Made by a program: the position numbers and the translations under genes. From assembly GCA_963805705.1 (NCBI GenBank), contig CAWDVH010000005.1:1240001-1304000 (forward strand): a stretch of 64,000 bases of DNA, read 5' to 3'. This document shows positions 35,924 through 44,727 of the stretch, in pieces. Within the stretch, counting starts at the first letter, position 1; each line of letters starts with the position of its first letter. The notes beneath the pieces are model-generated. The model did not search any database. It had not been told where the DNA came from and saw only the letters and a list, made by a program, of their open reading frames with translations. The DNA is from CAWDVH01 sp963805705. GTDB taxonomy: Bacteria > Actinomycetota > Actinomycetes > Streptosporangiales > Streptosporangiaceae.

Positions 35924-36727
35924 CTAGCCAGGGGTGCTCCAGATGGCCTTGGTGTAGGCCAGCCTCAGCCCGCACCGTTCCATGGTGCGCTGGCTGCCGC
36001 TGCCGGCCGCGGCGTGACCGGCCACCAGGTCACACCCGGCCTCGCCGGCCGCGTGTAGCCGGTAGCGGATCAGGGCCGTCTGCACCCCGCGCCCGCGGTA
36101 CTCGGGCAGCGTGGCCGCGGTCGCGAGGTACCCCACCCGGCCGGACAGGAACAGCAGGCCGACTCCCGCCGTCTGCGTCCCGATCCTGGCCCGGTAGAAG
36201 GACGTGTCCGGGCGCCCGGCCATGACCTGCATCGACGCGGCCATGCCGTCCTGGCGCTGGGCGGGGAACTCGAAGCCCTGGACGTAGACCCGGACGAACT
36301 CCTCCGGGTCGGCGGTGTCCAGCCGGATAGGGCCGTCCTCGTCCTCGCCGGGCCCCGCACCGGACAGGGCCTCGGTGTACAGCCCGGCGTAGAATCCCGT
36401 CTGCGACAGGCCCTGCGCCGTCAGTGCCGCCAGCAGCTCCGGGCTGGCCTGCGCGGGCGTGACATCGACCCGCAGTGGCCGGCCGTACCCGTCATACCAG
36501 TCGGCCAGCTCGGCCAGGTGAACCGCCGAGCCGGCCGTCAGGCCCGCTACATGGTTGAACAGCGGATTGGGCAGCGCCCGCACCAGGAAGCCGTAAGCGT
36601 CCGCGACCTGGAGCACCACCGCGCCATAGGGATTGCCGCTCAGCCGCGCCAGCGCACCGAGCCGGGCGCGCAGGTACTCGCTGTCGACCTGCTCCACCCG
36701 GGCGGCGGCGTGCTGGGACACGATCAT
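35924..36727 (-). CDS. GNAT-family N-acetyltransferase
   Basis: A 267-residue protein. The C-terminal half carries the acetyl-CoA-binding motif Y-L-A-T-A-A-T-L-P-E-Y-R-G-R-G-V-Q-T-A-L (about 200-219) with R-G-R-G. The N-terminal half looks like a degenerate, second GNAT-like domain, so it may be a tandem-GNAT protein. Substrate unknown. It stands 12 bases downstream of leuA on the same strand. Confidence 0.82.
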   Translation of the reverse strand: MIVSQHAAARVEQVDSEYLRARLGALARLSGNPYGAVVLQVADAYGFLVRALPNPLFNHVAGLTAGSAVHLAELADWYDGYGRPLRVDVTPAQASPELLAALTAQGLSQTGFYAGLYTEALSGAGPGEDEDGPIRLDTADPEEFVRVYVQGFEFPAQRQDGMAASMQVMAGRPDTSFYRARIGTQTAGVGLLFLSGRVGYLATAATLPEYRGRGVQTALIRYRLHAAGEAGCDLVAGHAAAGSGSQRTMERCGLRLAYTKAIWSTPG

Positions 36728-36739
36728 GGGGCCAGTACA

Positions 36740-38501
36740 TCAGCCTCCGGCCGGCCGGTCGCGCGCTGCCCTGTTCAGCGCGCTGATCACGCCGCGCAGC
36801 GACGCCCGGACGATCGACTCGCTGATGCCCACGCCCCACAGCACCCGGTCCCCCACCTCGATCTCCAGGTAGGCCGCCGCCTCGGCGTCGCGGCCCGCGG
36901 TGAGGGCATGCTCGGCATAGTCGAGAACCCGTACGCTGACCCCGCCCAGCCCGAGGTCGATCGGTGAGAGCGCCTGGCAGAAAGCCGCGATCGGGCCGTT
37001 GCCGACACCGGTCAGGGTGTGCTCGACGCCGAAGGCACGCACGGTCGTGGTGATCCGCTCGGTGCCGTCATCGCTGGCGGAGGAGAAGCCGACCAGCTCG
37101 AAGGCACCGGGGTCGAGGTACTCCCCCGCGAAGATCCGCCACATCTGCTCGGCGTCCACCTCGCCGCCCTCATTGTCGGTATGGCTCTGGATGACGTGGC
37201 TGAACTCGATCTGCAGCCGGCGCGGCAGGTCAAGGTGGTGATCGTTCTTCATGATGTAGGCGACGCCGCCCTTGCCGGACTGGGAGTTGACCCGGATGAC
37301 CGCCTCGTAGGAACGGCCGACGTCCTTGGGGTCGATCGGCAGGTACGGCATTTCCCACGGCATCTCGCTCATGGGCAGGCCTGCCCTGGCGGCCATGCGC
37401 TCCAGGTGATCGAAACCCTTCTTGATCGCGTCCTGGTGCGACCCGGAGAAAGAGGTATAGACCAGGTCACCCGCATAAGGGTGACGCTCGTGCACGCTGA
37501 TCCGGTTGCAGTACTCGGCCGTGCGCCGGATGTCGTCGATGTCGCTGAAGTCGATCATGGGGTCGATGCCCTGGCTGTAGAGGTTCAGCCCGAGCGTGAC
37601 CAGGTCCACGTTCCCGGAGCGCTCGCCGTTGCCGAACAGGCACCCCTCGATGCGATCGGCGCCGGCCAGGACCGCCAGCTCGGCGTCCGCGGTGGCGGTG
37701 CCCCGGTCGTTGTGCGTGTGCACGGACAGGGCGATGTGGTCGCGCCAGGCTCAGGTTCCGGCTCATCCACTCGATCTGATCGGCATAGACGTTCGGGGTG
37801 GAGCGCTCCACGGTGCAGGGCAGGTTCAGCACGATCTCGCGGCCGGGCCCCGGCTGCCAGACGTCCATGACCGCCTCGCAGATCTCCAGCGAGAAGTCGA
37901 GCTCGGTGTCCATGAAGATCTCGGGCGAGTACTCATAGCCGAAGTCGGTTCCTGACAGGTAGCTCTCGGCGAACTTCAGCACCGCGCGCGTCCCGGCCAC
38001 GGCCACGGCCGCGCACTCGGCGCGCCCGTCGCCGTCCCAGCCGAAGACGACGTTGCGGAACATCGGCGCCGCGGCGTTGTACAGGTGGACCGTGGCCAGA
38101 TTGGCCCCCGCCAGGGACTGGACCGTGCGCTCGATCAGCTCTTCCCTGGCCTGCGTCAGGACCGAGATGCGCACGTCGTCGGGCACCGAGCCGCCTTCGA
38201 TCAGGCTGCGGATGAAGTCAAACTCGGTCTGGCTGGCCGCCGGGAAGCCGACCTCGATCTCCTTGTAGCCCAGCCGGACCAGCAGGTCGAACATGGCCTG
38301 CTTCCGGGCGGCGTTCATCGGATCGATCAGGGCCTGGTTGCCGTCGCGCAGGTCGGTCGAGAGCCAGCGCGGCGCGGCGGTGATGGTACGGGACGGCCAC
38401 TGGCGATCGGGCAGTTCGACGGCCGGAAACGGCCGGTACCGATGGCAGGGCATGCCGGACGGGCGCTGAATACTGGGGTTACCGTGACGTACGTCACTCA
38501 T
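36740..38501 (-). pseudogene. leuA: 2-isopropylmalate synthase LeuA, interrupted by one apparent base insertion
   Basis: LeuA condenses acetyl-CoA with 2-oxoisovalerate in leucine synthesis. The first part from ATG 38501 has R-W-L-S-T-D-L-R-D-G-N-Q-A-L-I-D-P-M, the actinobacterial LeuA active-site start, and continues to ...I-E-W-M-S-R-N-L-S. The second frame resumes W-R-D-H-I-A-L-S-V-H-T-H-N-D-R-G, which includes the metal-binding H-x-H, and ends at 36740 after a full LeuA dimer (allosteric) domain. The break is at 37748-37751, where removing one base restores a roughly 586-residue protein of normal length. Since the rest is pristine, a sequencing error is the first explanation; otherwise the strain would need another leuA. 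An AGGAG site precedes the ATG. Confidence 0.93.
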
Positions 38502-38533
38502 GATGCTGCTCCTGTGGGGTGACCTGAGGAAGT

Positions 38534-38572
38534 GGTCGGCGCAGCACTGCAGCCCGCGACGAGGGGCCGACC
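38534..38572 (-). promoter_or_regulatory. leuA leader hairpin (attenuator-like)
   Basis: GGTCGGC (38534-38540) pairs with GCCGACC (38566-38572) between the leader-peptide stop and leuA. The 25-base loop can form alternative pairs (GCAG/CTGC). Position and the Leu-codon leader suggest translation-coupled control of leuA. Confidence 0.55.
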
Positions 38573-38579
38573 GGGCTGG

Positions 38580-38624
38580 TTACCGGGCCTCGCCGCGGCC
38601 GCGAAGAAGCAGCACGCGCATCAT
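38580..38624 (-). CDS. leuL: Leucine leader peptide LeuL
   Basis: A 14-residue ORF, M-M-R-V-L-L-L-R-G-R-G-E-A-R, starting at ATG 38624 and ending at TAA 38580-38582, with three consecutive leucine codons (CTG CTT CTT), two of them the CTT codon that is rare in this genome. A hairpin and then leuA follow. This is the layout of ribosome-mediated attenuation leaders upstream of leuA in actinobacteria: stalling at Leu codons when Leu-tRNA is scarce changes the downstream fold. Confidence 0.75.
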   Translation of the reverse strand: MMRVLLLRGRGEAR

Positions 38625-38747
38625 GACCGTCCCAGGTTATCCCACAACGGCCGCCACGCGCGGCCGATTGGCGCTCCGCGTGATGGCCGGGAACCCGGCC
38701 ACTTCCTCCGCTGACCCGCCCGTTCAGGAAACGAGAGCTATCCAGGG

Positions 38748-39179
38748 TCAGACGTTGAAGCCGAGGGCCCTGAGCTGCTCGCGGCCGTCCTCGGTGATCT
38801 TGTCGGGGCCCCACGGGGGCAGCCATACCCAGTTGATCCGGAAGTCGTTGACCAGGCCCTCCAGCGCCGAGGCAGTCTGGTCCTCGATGACGTCGGTGAG
38901 CGGGCACGCCGCGCTGGTGAGCGTCATGTCGATCGTGGCGGTCCGGTCGTCCTCCACGGTCACGCCGTAGACCAGGCCCAGGTCAACGACGTTGACGCCG
39001 AGCTCGGGGTCCACCACGTCTCGCAGCGCCTCGAGCAGGTCCTCGGTCTCCGGGGTGAGTTCGGAGGTGAGGCCGCCCGCAGGCTCAGGGGCGAGATCCG
39101 GCGCCGCCGCCGAGGTCATATCCGCCGCAGGCTCCGGGGCGGGCTGAGAGTCGGCTAGCCCGGTGGCATTGTCCGTCAT
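38748..39179 (-). CDS. sufT: Fe-S cluster assembly factor SufT (MIP18/DUF59 family)
   Basis: A 143-residue protein from ATG 39179, which overlaps the sufU stop by 4 bases. After a 45-residue Ala/Pro-rich extension comes the DUF59 domain: L-L-E-A-L-R-D-V-V-D-P-E-L-G-V-N-V-V-D-L-G-L-V-Y, then the T-S-A-A-C-P-L-T-D motif with its reactive cysteine. In the SUF operons of Gram-positive bacteria it aids maturation of Fe-S proteins. It is the last gene of the operon. Confidence 0.92.
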   Translation of the reverse strand: MTDNATGLADSQPAPEPAADMTSAAAPDLAPEPAGGLTSELTPETEDLLEALRDVVDPELGVNVVDLGLVYGVTVEDDRTATIDMTLTSAACPLTDVIEDQTASALEGLVNDFRINWVWLPPWGPDKITEDGREQLRALGFNV

Positions 39180-39703
39180 GTCTGCTCCCTGGCCGCGTCC
39201 GCGGCGGTAGTAGCGTCGTGCTGTGCGTCGAGGTCGTTCCCGGCGGGGCCCTGGCCGCCCAGTGCCTGAGCCGTCGCGTCCTTCCAGGCCATCCAGCCGA
39301 GCAGGGCGCACTTGATCCGGGCCGGGTACTTAGAGACGCCCTCGAAGGCGACCGCGTCGCCCAGCACGTCCTCGTCCGGCTGGCCCGCCCCGCGGGACTG
39401 CATCAGCTCCAGGAACGCCCCGCTGATGTCCATCGCCTCGCGAACGGTCTTGCCGATGATCATGTCGGCCATCACCGAGGCACTGGCCTGGCTGATCGAG
39501 CAGCCGAGCGCGTCGTAGGACACATCCGCCACGGCCGGCTCCCCGCCCGCGTCCTTGAGCGTGACCCGGAGGGTCACCTCGTCGCCGCACGTCGGGTTGA
39601 TGTGATACACCTGCGCGTCGTACGGCTCCCGCAGGCCCTTGTGATGCGGGCGGCGGTAGTGATCCAGGATGATCTCCTGGTACAGGGATTCGAGCTGCAT
39701 CAC
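39176..39703 (-). CDS. sufU: SufU zinc-dependent sulfurtransferase
   Basis: A 175-residue protein that accepts persulfide sulfur from SufS. The three conserved cysteines are in N-P-T-C-G-D (Cys39), L-G-C-S-I-S (Cys68) and R-I-K-C-A-L-L (near 132), with Asp41, the zinc ligand set of SufU. Start Y-Q-E-I-I-L-D-H-Y-R-R-P is canonical. A C-terminal Ala/Asp-rich tail is extra. It overlaps sufT by 4 bases and follows sufS after 63 bases. Confidence 0.94.
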   Translation of the reverse strand: MMQLESLYQEIILDHYRRPHHKGLREPYDAQVYHINPTCGDEVTLRVTLKDAGGEPAVADVSYDALGCSISQASASVMADMIIGKTVREAMDISGAFLELMQSRGAGQPDEDVLGDAVAFEGVSKYPARIKCALLGWMAWKDATAQALGGQGPAGNDLDAQHDATTAADAAREQT

Positions 39704-39766
39704 AGTGCCAACGCGCTAGAGCCGCCTGGGTGTTCCTGCGCAGTTCCGTCCATTATTCGCCGGCCA

Positions 39767-41044
39767 TCATTCCGCCGTGAAGAACTTCTGCGCCTGCCGC
39801 ACGCCGTCGGCGAGCGAGTCCACTTCGTCGTGGGTGTTGTAGACGTAGAAGGTCGCCCTGGTGCTGGACTGCACGCCGAGCGCCCGGTGCAGCGGCCAGG
39901 CGCAGTGGTGGCCGGTACGCACGGCGATGCCGAGCTCGTCGAGAACCTGGCCGACGTCATGCGGGTGGATGCCCTCGACGACGAAGGAGACCGCGCCGCC
40001 GCGATGGTCGGTGCTCAGCGGCCCCAGGATCCGCACGCCGCCGATGTCGCCCAGGACCTCCAGCGCGTGCTCGGTGAGCGACTCCTCATGCGCCGCGACG
40101 CTCGGCATGCCGAGCCCGTCCAGGTAGTCGCACGCCGCCGCCAGGCCGACGGCCTGCGCGGCCGCGGGCACGCCGGCCTCGAACCGCTCCGGCGGGGGCA
40201 GGAAGGTCGAGCCCTCCATCCGGACCACCTCGATCATCGAGCCACCGGAGATGAACGGCGGCATGGCCTCCAGCAGGTGCCGCCGGCCCCACAGCACCCC
40301 GATGCCCGAGGGACCGAGCATCTTGTGCGCGGAGAAGGCCAGGAAATCCGCGCCGAGCCCGGCCACGTCCACGCTCTGGTGCGGCACCGACTGGGCGCCG
40401 TCGGCCACGACCAGGGCGCCGCGAGCATGCGCCAGCGCGGCGATCTCGCCGACCGGCGGCACGGTGCCGGTGACGTTGGACTGGTGGGTGACCGCGACCA
40501 GCCGGGTGGCCTCGTTGATCAGCTGATCGGCGTCGCTGAGGTCCAGCCGGCCGTCACTGGTCACGCCGAACCAGCGCAAGGTGGCACCGGTGCGCTGGCA
40601 TAGCTGCTGCCACGGGACCAGGTTGGCGTGGTGCTCCATCTCGGTGACCAGGATCTCGTCGCCAGGGCCGACGCGGAAGCGCCCGGCCTCCGGGCCGGCG
40701 GTCGCCGCGTTGCTCATCGCGTAGGCGACCAGGTTCAGCCCCTCGGTCGCGCTCTTGGTGAAGACGATCTCGTCGGGATCCGCGCCGATGAACGCCGCCA
40801 CCCGCACCCGCGCGCCCTCGTAGGCGTCCGTGGCCTCCTCGCCGAGCAGGTGGGCGCCGCGGTGAGCGGCCGAGTTGTGCATGGTATAGAAGTCACGCTC
40901 GGCGTCCAGTACCTGGCGCGGCTTGTGCGACGTAGCGCCGGAGTCCAGGTAGATCAGCGGATTGCCGCCCCGGACCGCCCGGCCGAGGATCGGGAAGTCG
41001 GCCCTGACCGCCTCGACGTCGAGCGGCGGGAGCTGGTCGCTCAC
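39767..41044 (-). CDS. sufS: Cysteine desulfurase SufS
   Basis: A 425-residue PLP enzyme. Its lysine is in F-S-A-H-K-M-L-G-P-S-G-I-G-V (Lys241), and the catalytic cysteine loop is V-R-T-G-H-H-C-A-W-P-L-H (near residue 380). The N-terminal Y-L-D-S-G-A-T-S-H-K-P and H-R-G-A-H-L-L blocks are standard for group II desulfurases. It mobilises sulfur from cysteine for SufBCD through SufU. It overlaps sufC by 4 bases. Confidence 0.95.
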   Translation of the reverse strand: MSDQLPPLDVEAVRADFPILGRAVRGGNPLIYLDSGATSHKPRQVLDAERDFYTMHNSAAHRGAHLLGEEATDAYEGARVRVAAFIGADPDEIVFTKSATEGLNLVAYAMSNAATAGPEAGRFRVGPGDEILVTEMEHHANLVPWQQLCQRTGATLRWFGVTSDGRLDLSDADQLINEATRLVAVTHQSNVTGTVPPVGEIAALAHARGALVVADGAQSVPHQSVDVAGLGADFLAFSAHKMLGPSGIGVLWGRRHLLEAMPPFISGGSMIEVVRMEGSTFLPPPERFEAGVPAAAQAVGLAAACDYLDGLGMPSVAAHEESLTEHALEVLGDIGGVRILGPLSTDHRGGAVSFVVEGIHPHDVGQVLDELGIAVRTGHHCAWPLHRALGVQSSTRATFYVYNTHDEVDSLADGVRQAQKFFTAE

Positions 41045-41808
41045 GCGGCGCCCGCCGTCGCGGCGAACTTCTCGTACCCGTGCGCCTCCAGCTCGTTGGC
41101 CAGCTCCGGGCCGCCCTCGGCCACGATCCGGCCCGCGACGAACACGTGCACGAAGTCGGGCTGCACGTACTTCAGGATGCGGGTGTAGTGGGTGATCAGC
41201 AGCACGCCGTTCCCGGTGGTCTCGCGGAACTTGTTGACCCCCGCCGAAACGACCTTCAGCGCGTCGATGTCGAGCCCCGAGTCGGTCTCGTCCAGGATCG
41301 CGATCTTCGGCTTGAGCAGCTGGAGCTGGAGGATCTCGTGCCGCTTCTTCTCGCCGCCGGAGAAGCCCTCGTTCAGGTTCCGCTCGGCGAACACCGGGTC
41401 GATGGACAGGTCAGACATGGCCCCGCGCATCTCCTTGATGAAGTCGCGGATCTTCGGCGGCTCGCCGCGGACCGCGGTCATCGCGGTGCGCAGGAAGTTC
41501 GACACCGAGACGCCGGGGACCTCGACCGGGTACTGCATGGCCAGGAACAGCCCGGCGCGGGCCCTGGCGTCCACGCTCATGGCGAGCACGTCCTCGCCGT
41601 CCAGCGTGACCGTGCCCTGGGTGATCTGGTACTTGGGGTGGCCGGCGATCGAGTAGGCGAGCGTCGACTTGCCTGAGCCGTTCGGGCCCATGATGGCGTG
41701 AGTCTGGCCGCCGGCGACGGTCAGGTCGACGCCGCGCAGTATCTCCTTGCTCGCGCCGGACGGCTCCGCCACGCTGACGTGCAGGTCACGGATCTCGAGG
41801 GTGGCCAT
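41041..41808 (-). CDS. sufC: Fe-S assembly ATPase SufC
   Basis: About 255 residues from ATG 41808, which follows a GGAGAG ribosome site; earlier in-frame ATGs lack conserved sequence. Walker A is G-P-N-G-S-G-K-S-T, the signature is F-S-G-G-E-K-K-R-H-E and Walker B is A-I-L-D-E-T-D-S-G-L-D, all as in SufC. It powers the SufBCD scaffold in the cytoplasm. Confidence 0.96.
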   Translation of the reverse strand: MATLEIRDLHVSVAEPSGASKEILRGVDLTVAGGQTHAIMGPNGSGKSTLAYSIAGHPKYQITQGTVTLDGEDVLAMSVDARARAGLFLAMQYPVEVPGVSVSNFLRTAMTAVRGEPPKIRDFIKEMRGAMSDLSIDPVFAERNLNEGFSGGEKKRHEILQLQLLKPKIAILDETDSGLDIDALKVVSAGVNKFRETTGNGVLLITHYTRILKYVQPDFVHVFVAGRIVAEGGPELANELEAHGYEKFAATAGAA

Positions 41809-41861
41809 CATCTCTCCTGATATCTGGTAGCTCATGAACAAGTTGCTCGACGCGGGGCAGC

Positions 41862-42179
41862 TCACGACAGCGAGACATGTACCTCATCGCCGATGATCCG
41901 GCAGGGATAGGTGGCGACCGGCGTGGTCGCCGGCGGCCCGGTGGGCTTGCCGGTCCGCAGGTCGAAGCACGACCCGTGCAGCCAGCACTCCACCGTGTGG
42001 TCGTAGACGTCACCCTCGGACAGCGGCACTTCCTCGTGCGAGCACACGTCGTGCAGCGCGAAGATCTCCTCCCCGGTCCTGATCAGGGCGATGGGCACGC
42101 CGTCGACTTCCACGCCGTGCGCCCCGTCCGGCGGGACGTCGGCCAGAGGGCAGGCCCGCAGGTACACCGGCTCGGTCAT
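41862..42179 (-). CDS. Rieske-type ferredoxin in the suf operon
   Basis: A 105-residue protein with both Rieske motifs: C-S-H (Cys46, His48) and C-W-L-H-G-S-C-F-D (Cys65, His68), separated by 18 residues, so it holds a 2Fe-2S cluster. It overlaps sufD by 4 bases. In actinobacterial suf operons a non-haem-iron-oxygenase-like ferredoxin is regularly found between sufD and sufC, probably an electron donor for cluster assembly. Confidence 0.93.
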   Translation of the reverse strand: MTEPVYLRACPLADVPPDGAHGVEVDGVPIALIRTGEEIFALHDVCSHEEVPLSEGDVYDHTVECWLHGSCFDLRTGKPTGPPATTPVATYPCRIIGDEVHVSLS

Positions 42180-43315
42180 GCCAGCTCCGCTTCCACCGCC
42201 GCGGTGATGCGCTCGCGCAGCTCCGGGACCTCGATCTGCTCGATCAGGACGCCGAAGAAGCCGCGGATCACCAGCCGCCGGGCGTCGTCGTAGCTGATCC
42301 CGCGGGTCATCAGGTAGAACAGGTGCTGATCCTCCAGCCGGCCGCTCGCGCTGGCGTGGCCGGCCCCGACGACCTCCCCGGTCAGGATCTCCAGGTTCGG
42401 CACCGAGTCCACCCTGGTGCCGTCAGTGAGCACCAGGTTCCGGTTGTACTCGTAGGTGTCGGTACCCGTCGCCTCGGGCCGGATGACCACATCGCCGATC
42501 CACACCGCGTGCGCGTCCTCGCCCTGCAGCGCGCCCTTGTAGCTGACCCGGCTGCGGCAGTTGCGCTCGGCGTGATCGACATACAGCCGGTGCTCCAGGT
42601 GCTGGCCGGCGTCGGCGAAGTACATGCCGCGCAGTTCGGCGTCGCCGCCGGGGCCGCCGTAGCTGACCGACGGGGCGAGCCGGACCACCGAGCCGCCCAG
42701 CGTCACCGCCGTGTGGGTGAGCCTGGCGTCCCGGCCGAGCCGGGCGTGATGGTGCGACAGGTGCACGGCGTCATCGGCCCAGTCCTGCAGGCTGATCACC
42801 GACAGCTGCGCGCCGTCTCCCACGACCAGCTCGACGTTGTCGGCGTAGGTGGCGCTGCCCTGGTGGTCGAGCACGACCACCGCGCTGGAGTTCGGCTCCA
42901 GCTGGATCAGGGTGTGCCCGAACGCGGCGCCGGTGCTCTCCTCGCCGCGCACCGTCACCACCGTGGGCCGCGAAGCCGCCGCCCCGGCCGGCACGGTGAG
43001 GACGGTCGCCTCCGTGAAGGACGCGAACGCGCGGGCACTGACCCGGTCGGCGGGCACGAAGGACCGGGCCAGGCGCGGGTCCCCCCGTTTCGCGTGGTCG
43101 ACGGTGACTTCCGGTGCCGGGTCCGCTTCCACGGTCACCTTGCACTCGGGCAGCGGCGCGTCGCCGTGCAGCCCGCGCAGGCGGCGCAGCGGCGTGAACC
43201 GCCACTCCTCCTCCCGGCCCGTGGGCACGCCGAAATCGGCCGGGTCGTAGGACCGCCGTTCGTGCAGCCTGGATACGGGAGCCGTAGTCTCGACGGCCCC
43301 CTGAAGGCTCGACAT
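42176..43315 (-). CDS. sufD: Fe-S assembly scaffold protein SufD
   Basis: A 379-residue beta-helix scaffold protein. The C-terminus has A-S-A-S-G-R-L-E-D-Q-H-L-F-Y-L-M-T-R-G-I-S, then A-R-R-L-V-I-R-G-F, the shared SufB/SufD core. Upstream the N-terminus E-E-W-R-F-T-P-L-R-R-L is SufD-like. It forms SufBCD with SufB and SufC. Its ATG coincides with the sufB stop (1-base overlap). Confidence 0.94.
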   Translation of the reverse strand: MSSLQGAVETTAPVSRLHERRSYDPADFGVPTGREEEWRFTPLRRLRGLHGDAPLPECKVTVEADPAPEVTVDHAKRGDPRLARSFVPADRVSARAFASFTEATVLTVPAGAAASRPTVVTVRGEESTGAAFGHTLIQLEPNSSAVVVLDHQGSATYADNVELVVGDGAQLSVISLQDWADDAVHLSHHHARLGRDARLTHTAVTLGGSVVRLAPSVSYGGPGGDAELRGMYFADAGQHLEHRLYVDHAERNCRSRVSYKGALQGEDAHAVWIGDVVIRPEATGTDTYEYNRNLVLTDGTRVDSVPNLEILTGEVVGAGHASASGRLEDQHLFYLMTRGISYDDARRLVIRGFFGVLIEQIEVPELRERITAAVEAELA

Positions 43316-44727
43316 CAGCCGACTGCTCCTTCCATCTGCAGCTCGATCAGCCGGTTCAGCTCGAGCGCGTACTCCATCGGAAGCTCGCGGGCGATGGGCT
43401 CGACGAACCCGCGGACGATGGTGGCCATCGCCTCGTCTTCGGTCATGCCGCGGCTCATCAGGTAGAAGAGCTGGTCATCAGATATTTTCGAAACGGTTGC
43501 CTCGTGGCCCATCTCGACGTCATCCTCGCGTACGTCCACGTACGGATAGGTGTCGGATCGGCTGATGGCGTCGACCAGCAGCGCGTCGCACTTGACGGTG
43601 GACTTCGAATGCGCCGCGCCCTCCTGCACCTGGACCAGGCCCCGGTAGGACGTCCTGCCGCCGGCCCTGGCCACGGACTTGGACACGATCGTGGATGAGG
43701 TGTTGGGCGCGCAGTGCACCATCTTGGCCCCGGCGTCCTGGTGCTGGCCGGTGCCGGCGAAGGCCACCGACAGCGTCTCGCCCCTGGCGTGCTCGCCCAT
43801 CAGGTAGACAGCCGGGTACTTCATCGTCACCTTGGACCCGATGTTGCCGTCGACCCACTCCATGCTGGCGCCTGCCTGCGCGATCGCCCGCTTGGTGACC
43901 AGGTTGTAGACGTTGTTCGACCAGTTCTGGATCGTCGTGTAGCGGCAGTGCGCGTCCTTCTTGACGATGATCTCCACGACCGCCGAGTGCAGCGAGTCGG
44001 AGGAGTAGATCGGCGCGGTGCAGCCCTCGACGTAGTGCACGCTGGCGCCCTCGTCGACGATGATCAGGGTCCGCTCGAACTGGCCCATGTTCTCGGTGTT
44101 GATCCGGAAGTAGGCCTGCAGCGGGATGTCCACGTGCACGCCCTTCGGCACGTAGATGAAGCTGCCGCCGGACCAGACGGCGGTGTTGAGCGAGGCGAAT
44201 TTGTTGTCCCCCACCGGGATCACCGTGGCGAAGTACTCCTGGAACAGCTCGGGGTGCTCGCGCAGCGCGGTGTCGGTGTCCTGGAAGATGACGCCCTTCT
44301 CCTCAAGGTCCTCGCGGATCTTGTGGTAGACGACCTCGCTCTCGTACTGCGCCGCCACGCCGGCGACCAGGCGCTGCTTCTCGGCCTCGGGGATGCCGAG
44401 CCGGTCGTAGGTGTTCCTGATGTCGGCGGGCAGGTCTTCCCAGTTGGCCGCCTGCTTCTCGGTCGACCGGACGAAGTACTTGATGTTCTCGAAGTCGATG
44501 CCCGACAGGTCAGAGCCCCAGCTGGGCATGGGCTTGCGGCGGAAGAGCTTCAGGCCCTTCAGGCGCAGTTCCAGCATCCAGTCCGGCTCGTCCTTGAGCG
44601 CCGAGATGTTGCGGACGACCTCCTCGGACAGGCCCCGGCGCGCGATAGAGCCTGCGGCGTCCGAGTCGGCCCAGCCGAACTTATAGCGATCAAGGCCCTC
44701 AAGCTCTGGATGCGCGATTGTCGTCAT
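43315..44727 (-). CDS. sufB: Fe-S assembly scaffold protein SufB
   Basis: A 470-residue protein, the cluster-building subunit of SufBCD. Markers are Y-K-F-G-W-A-D-S, L-K-L-F-R-R-K-P-M-P-x-W-G, Y-V-E-G-C-T-A-P-I-Y (a conserved Cys) and the C-terminal G-H-E-A-T-V-S-K-I-S-D-D-Q-L-F-Y-L-M-S-R-G. There is no intein, unlike mycobacterial SufB. It overlaps sufR by 4 bases. Confidence 0.96.
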   Translation of the reverse strand: MTTIAHPELEGLDRYKFGWADSDAAGSIARRGLSEEVVRNISALKDEPDWMLELRLKGLKLFRRKPMPSWGSDLSGIDFENIKYFVRSTEKQAANWEDLPADIRNTYDRLGIPEAEKQRLVAGVAAQYESEVVYHKIREDLEEKGVIFQDTDTALREHPELFQEYFATVIPVGDNKFASLNTAVWSGGSFIYVPKGVHVDIPLQAYFRINTENMGQFERTLIIVDEGASVHYVEGCTAPIYSSDSLHSAVVEIIVKKDAHCRYTTIQNWSNNVYNLVTKRAIAQAGASMEWVDGNIGSKVTMKYPAVYLMGEHARGETLSVAFAGTGQHQDAGAKMVHCAPNTSSTIVSKSVARAGGRTSYRGLVQVQEGAAHSKSTVKCDALLVDAISRSDTYPYVDVREDDVEMGHEATVSKISDDQLFYLMSRGMTEDEAMATIVRGFVEPIARELPMEYALELNRLIELQMEGAVG

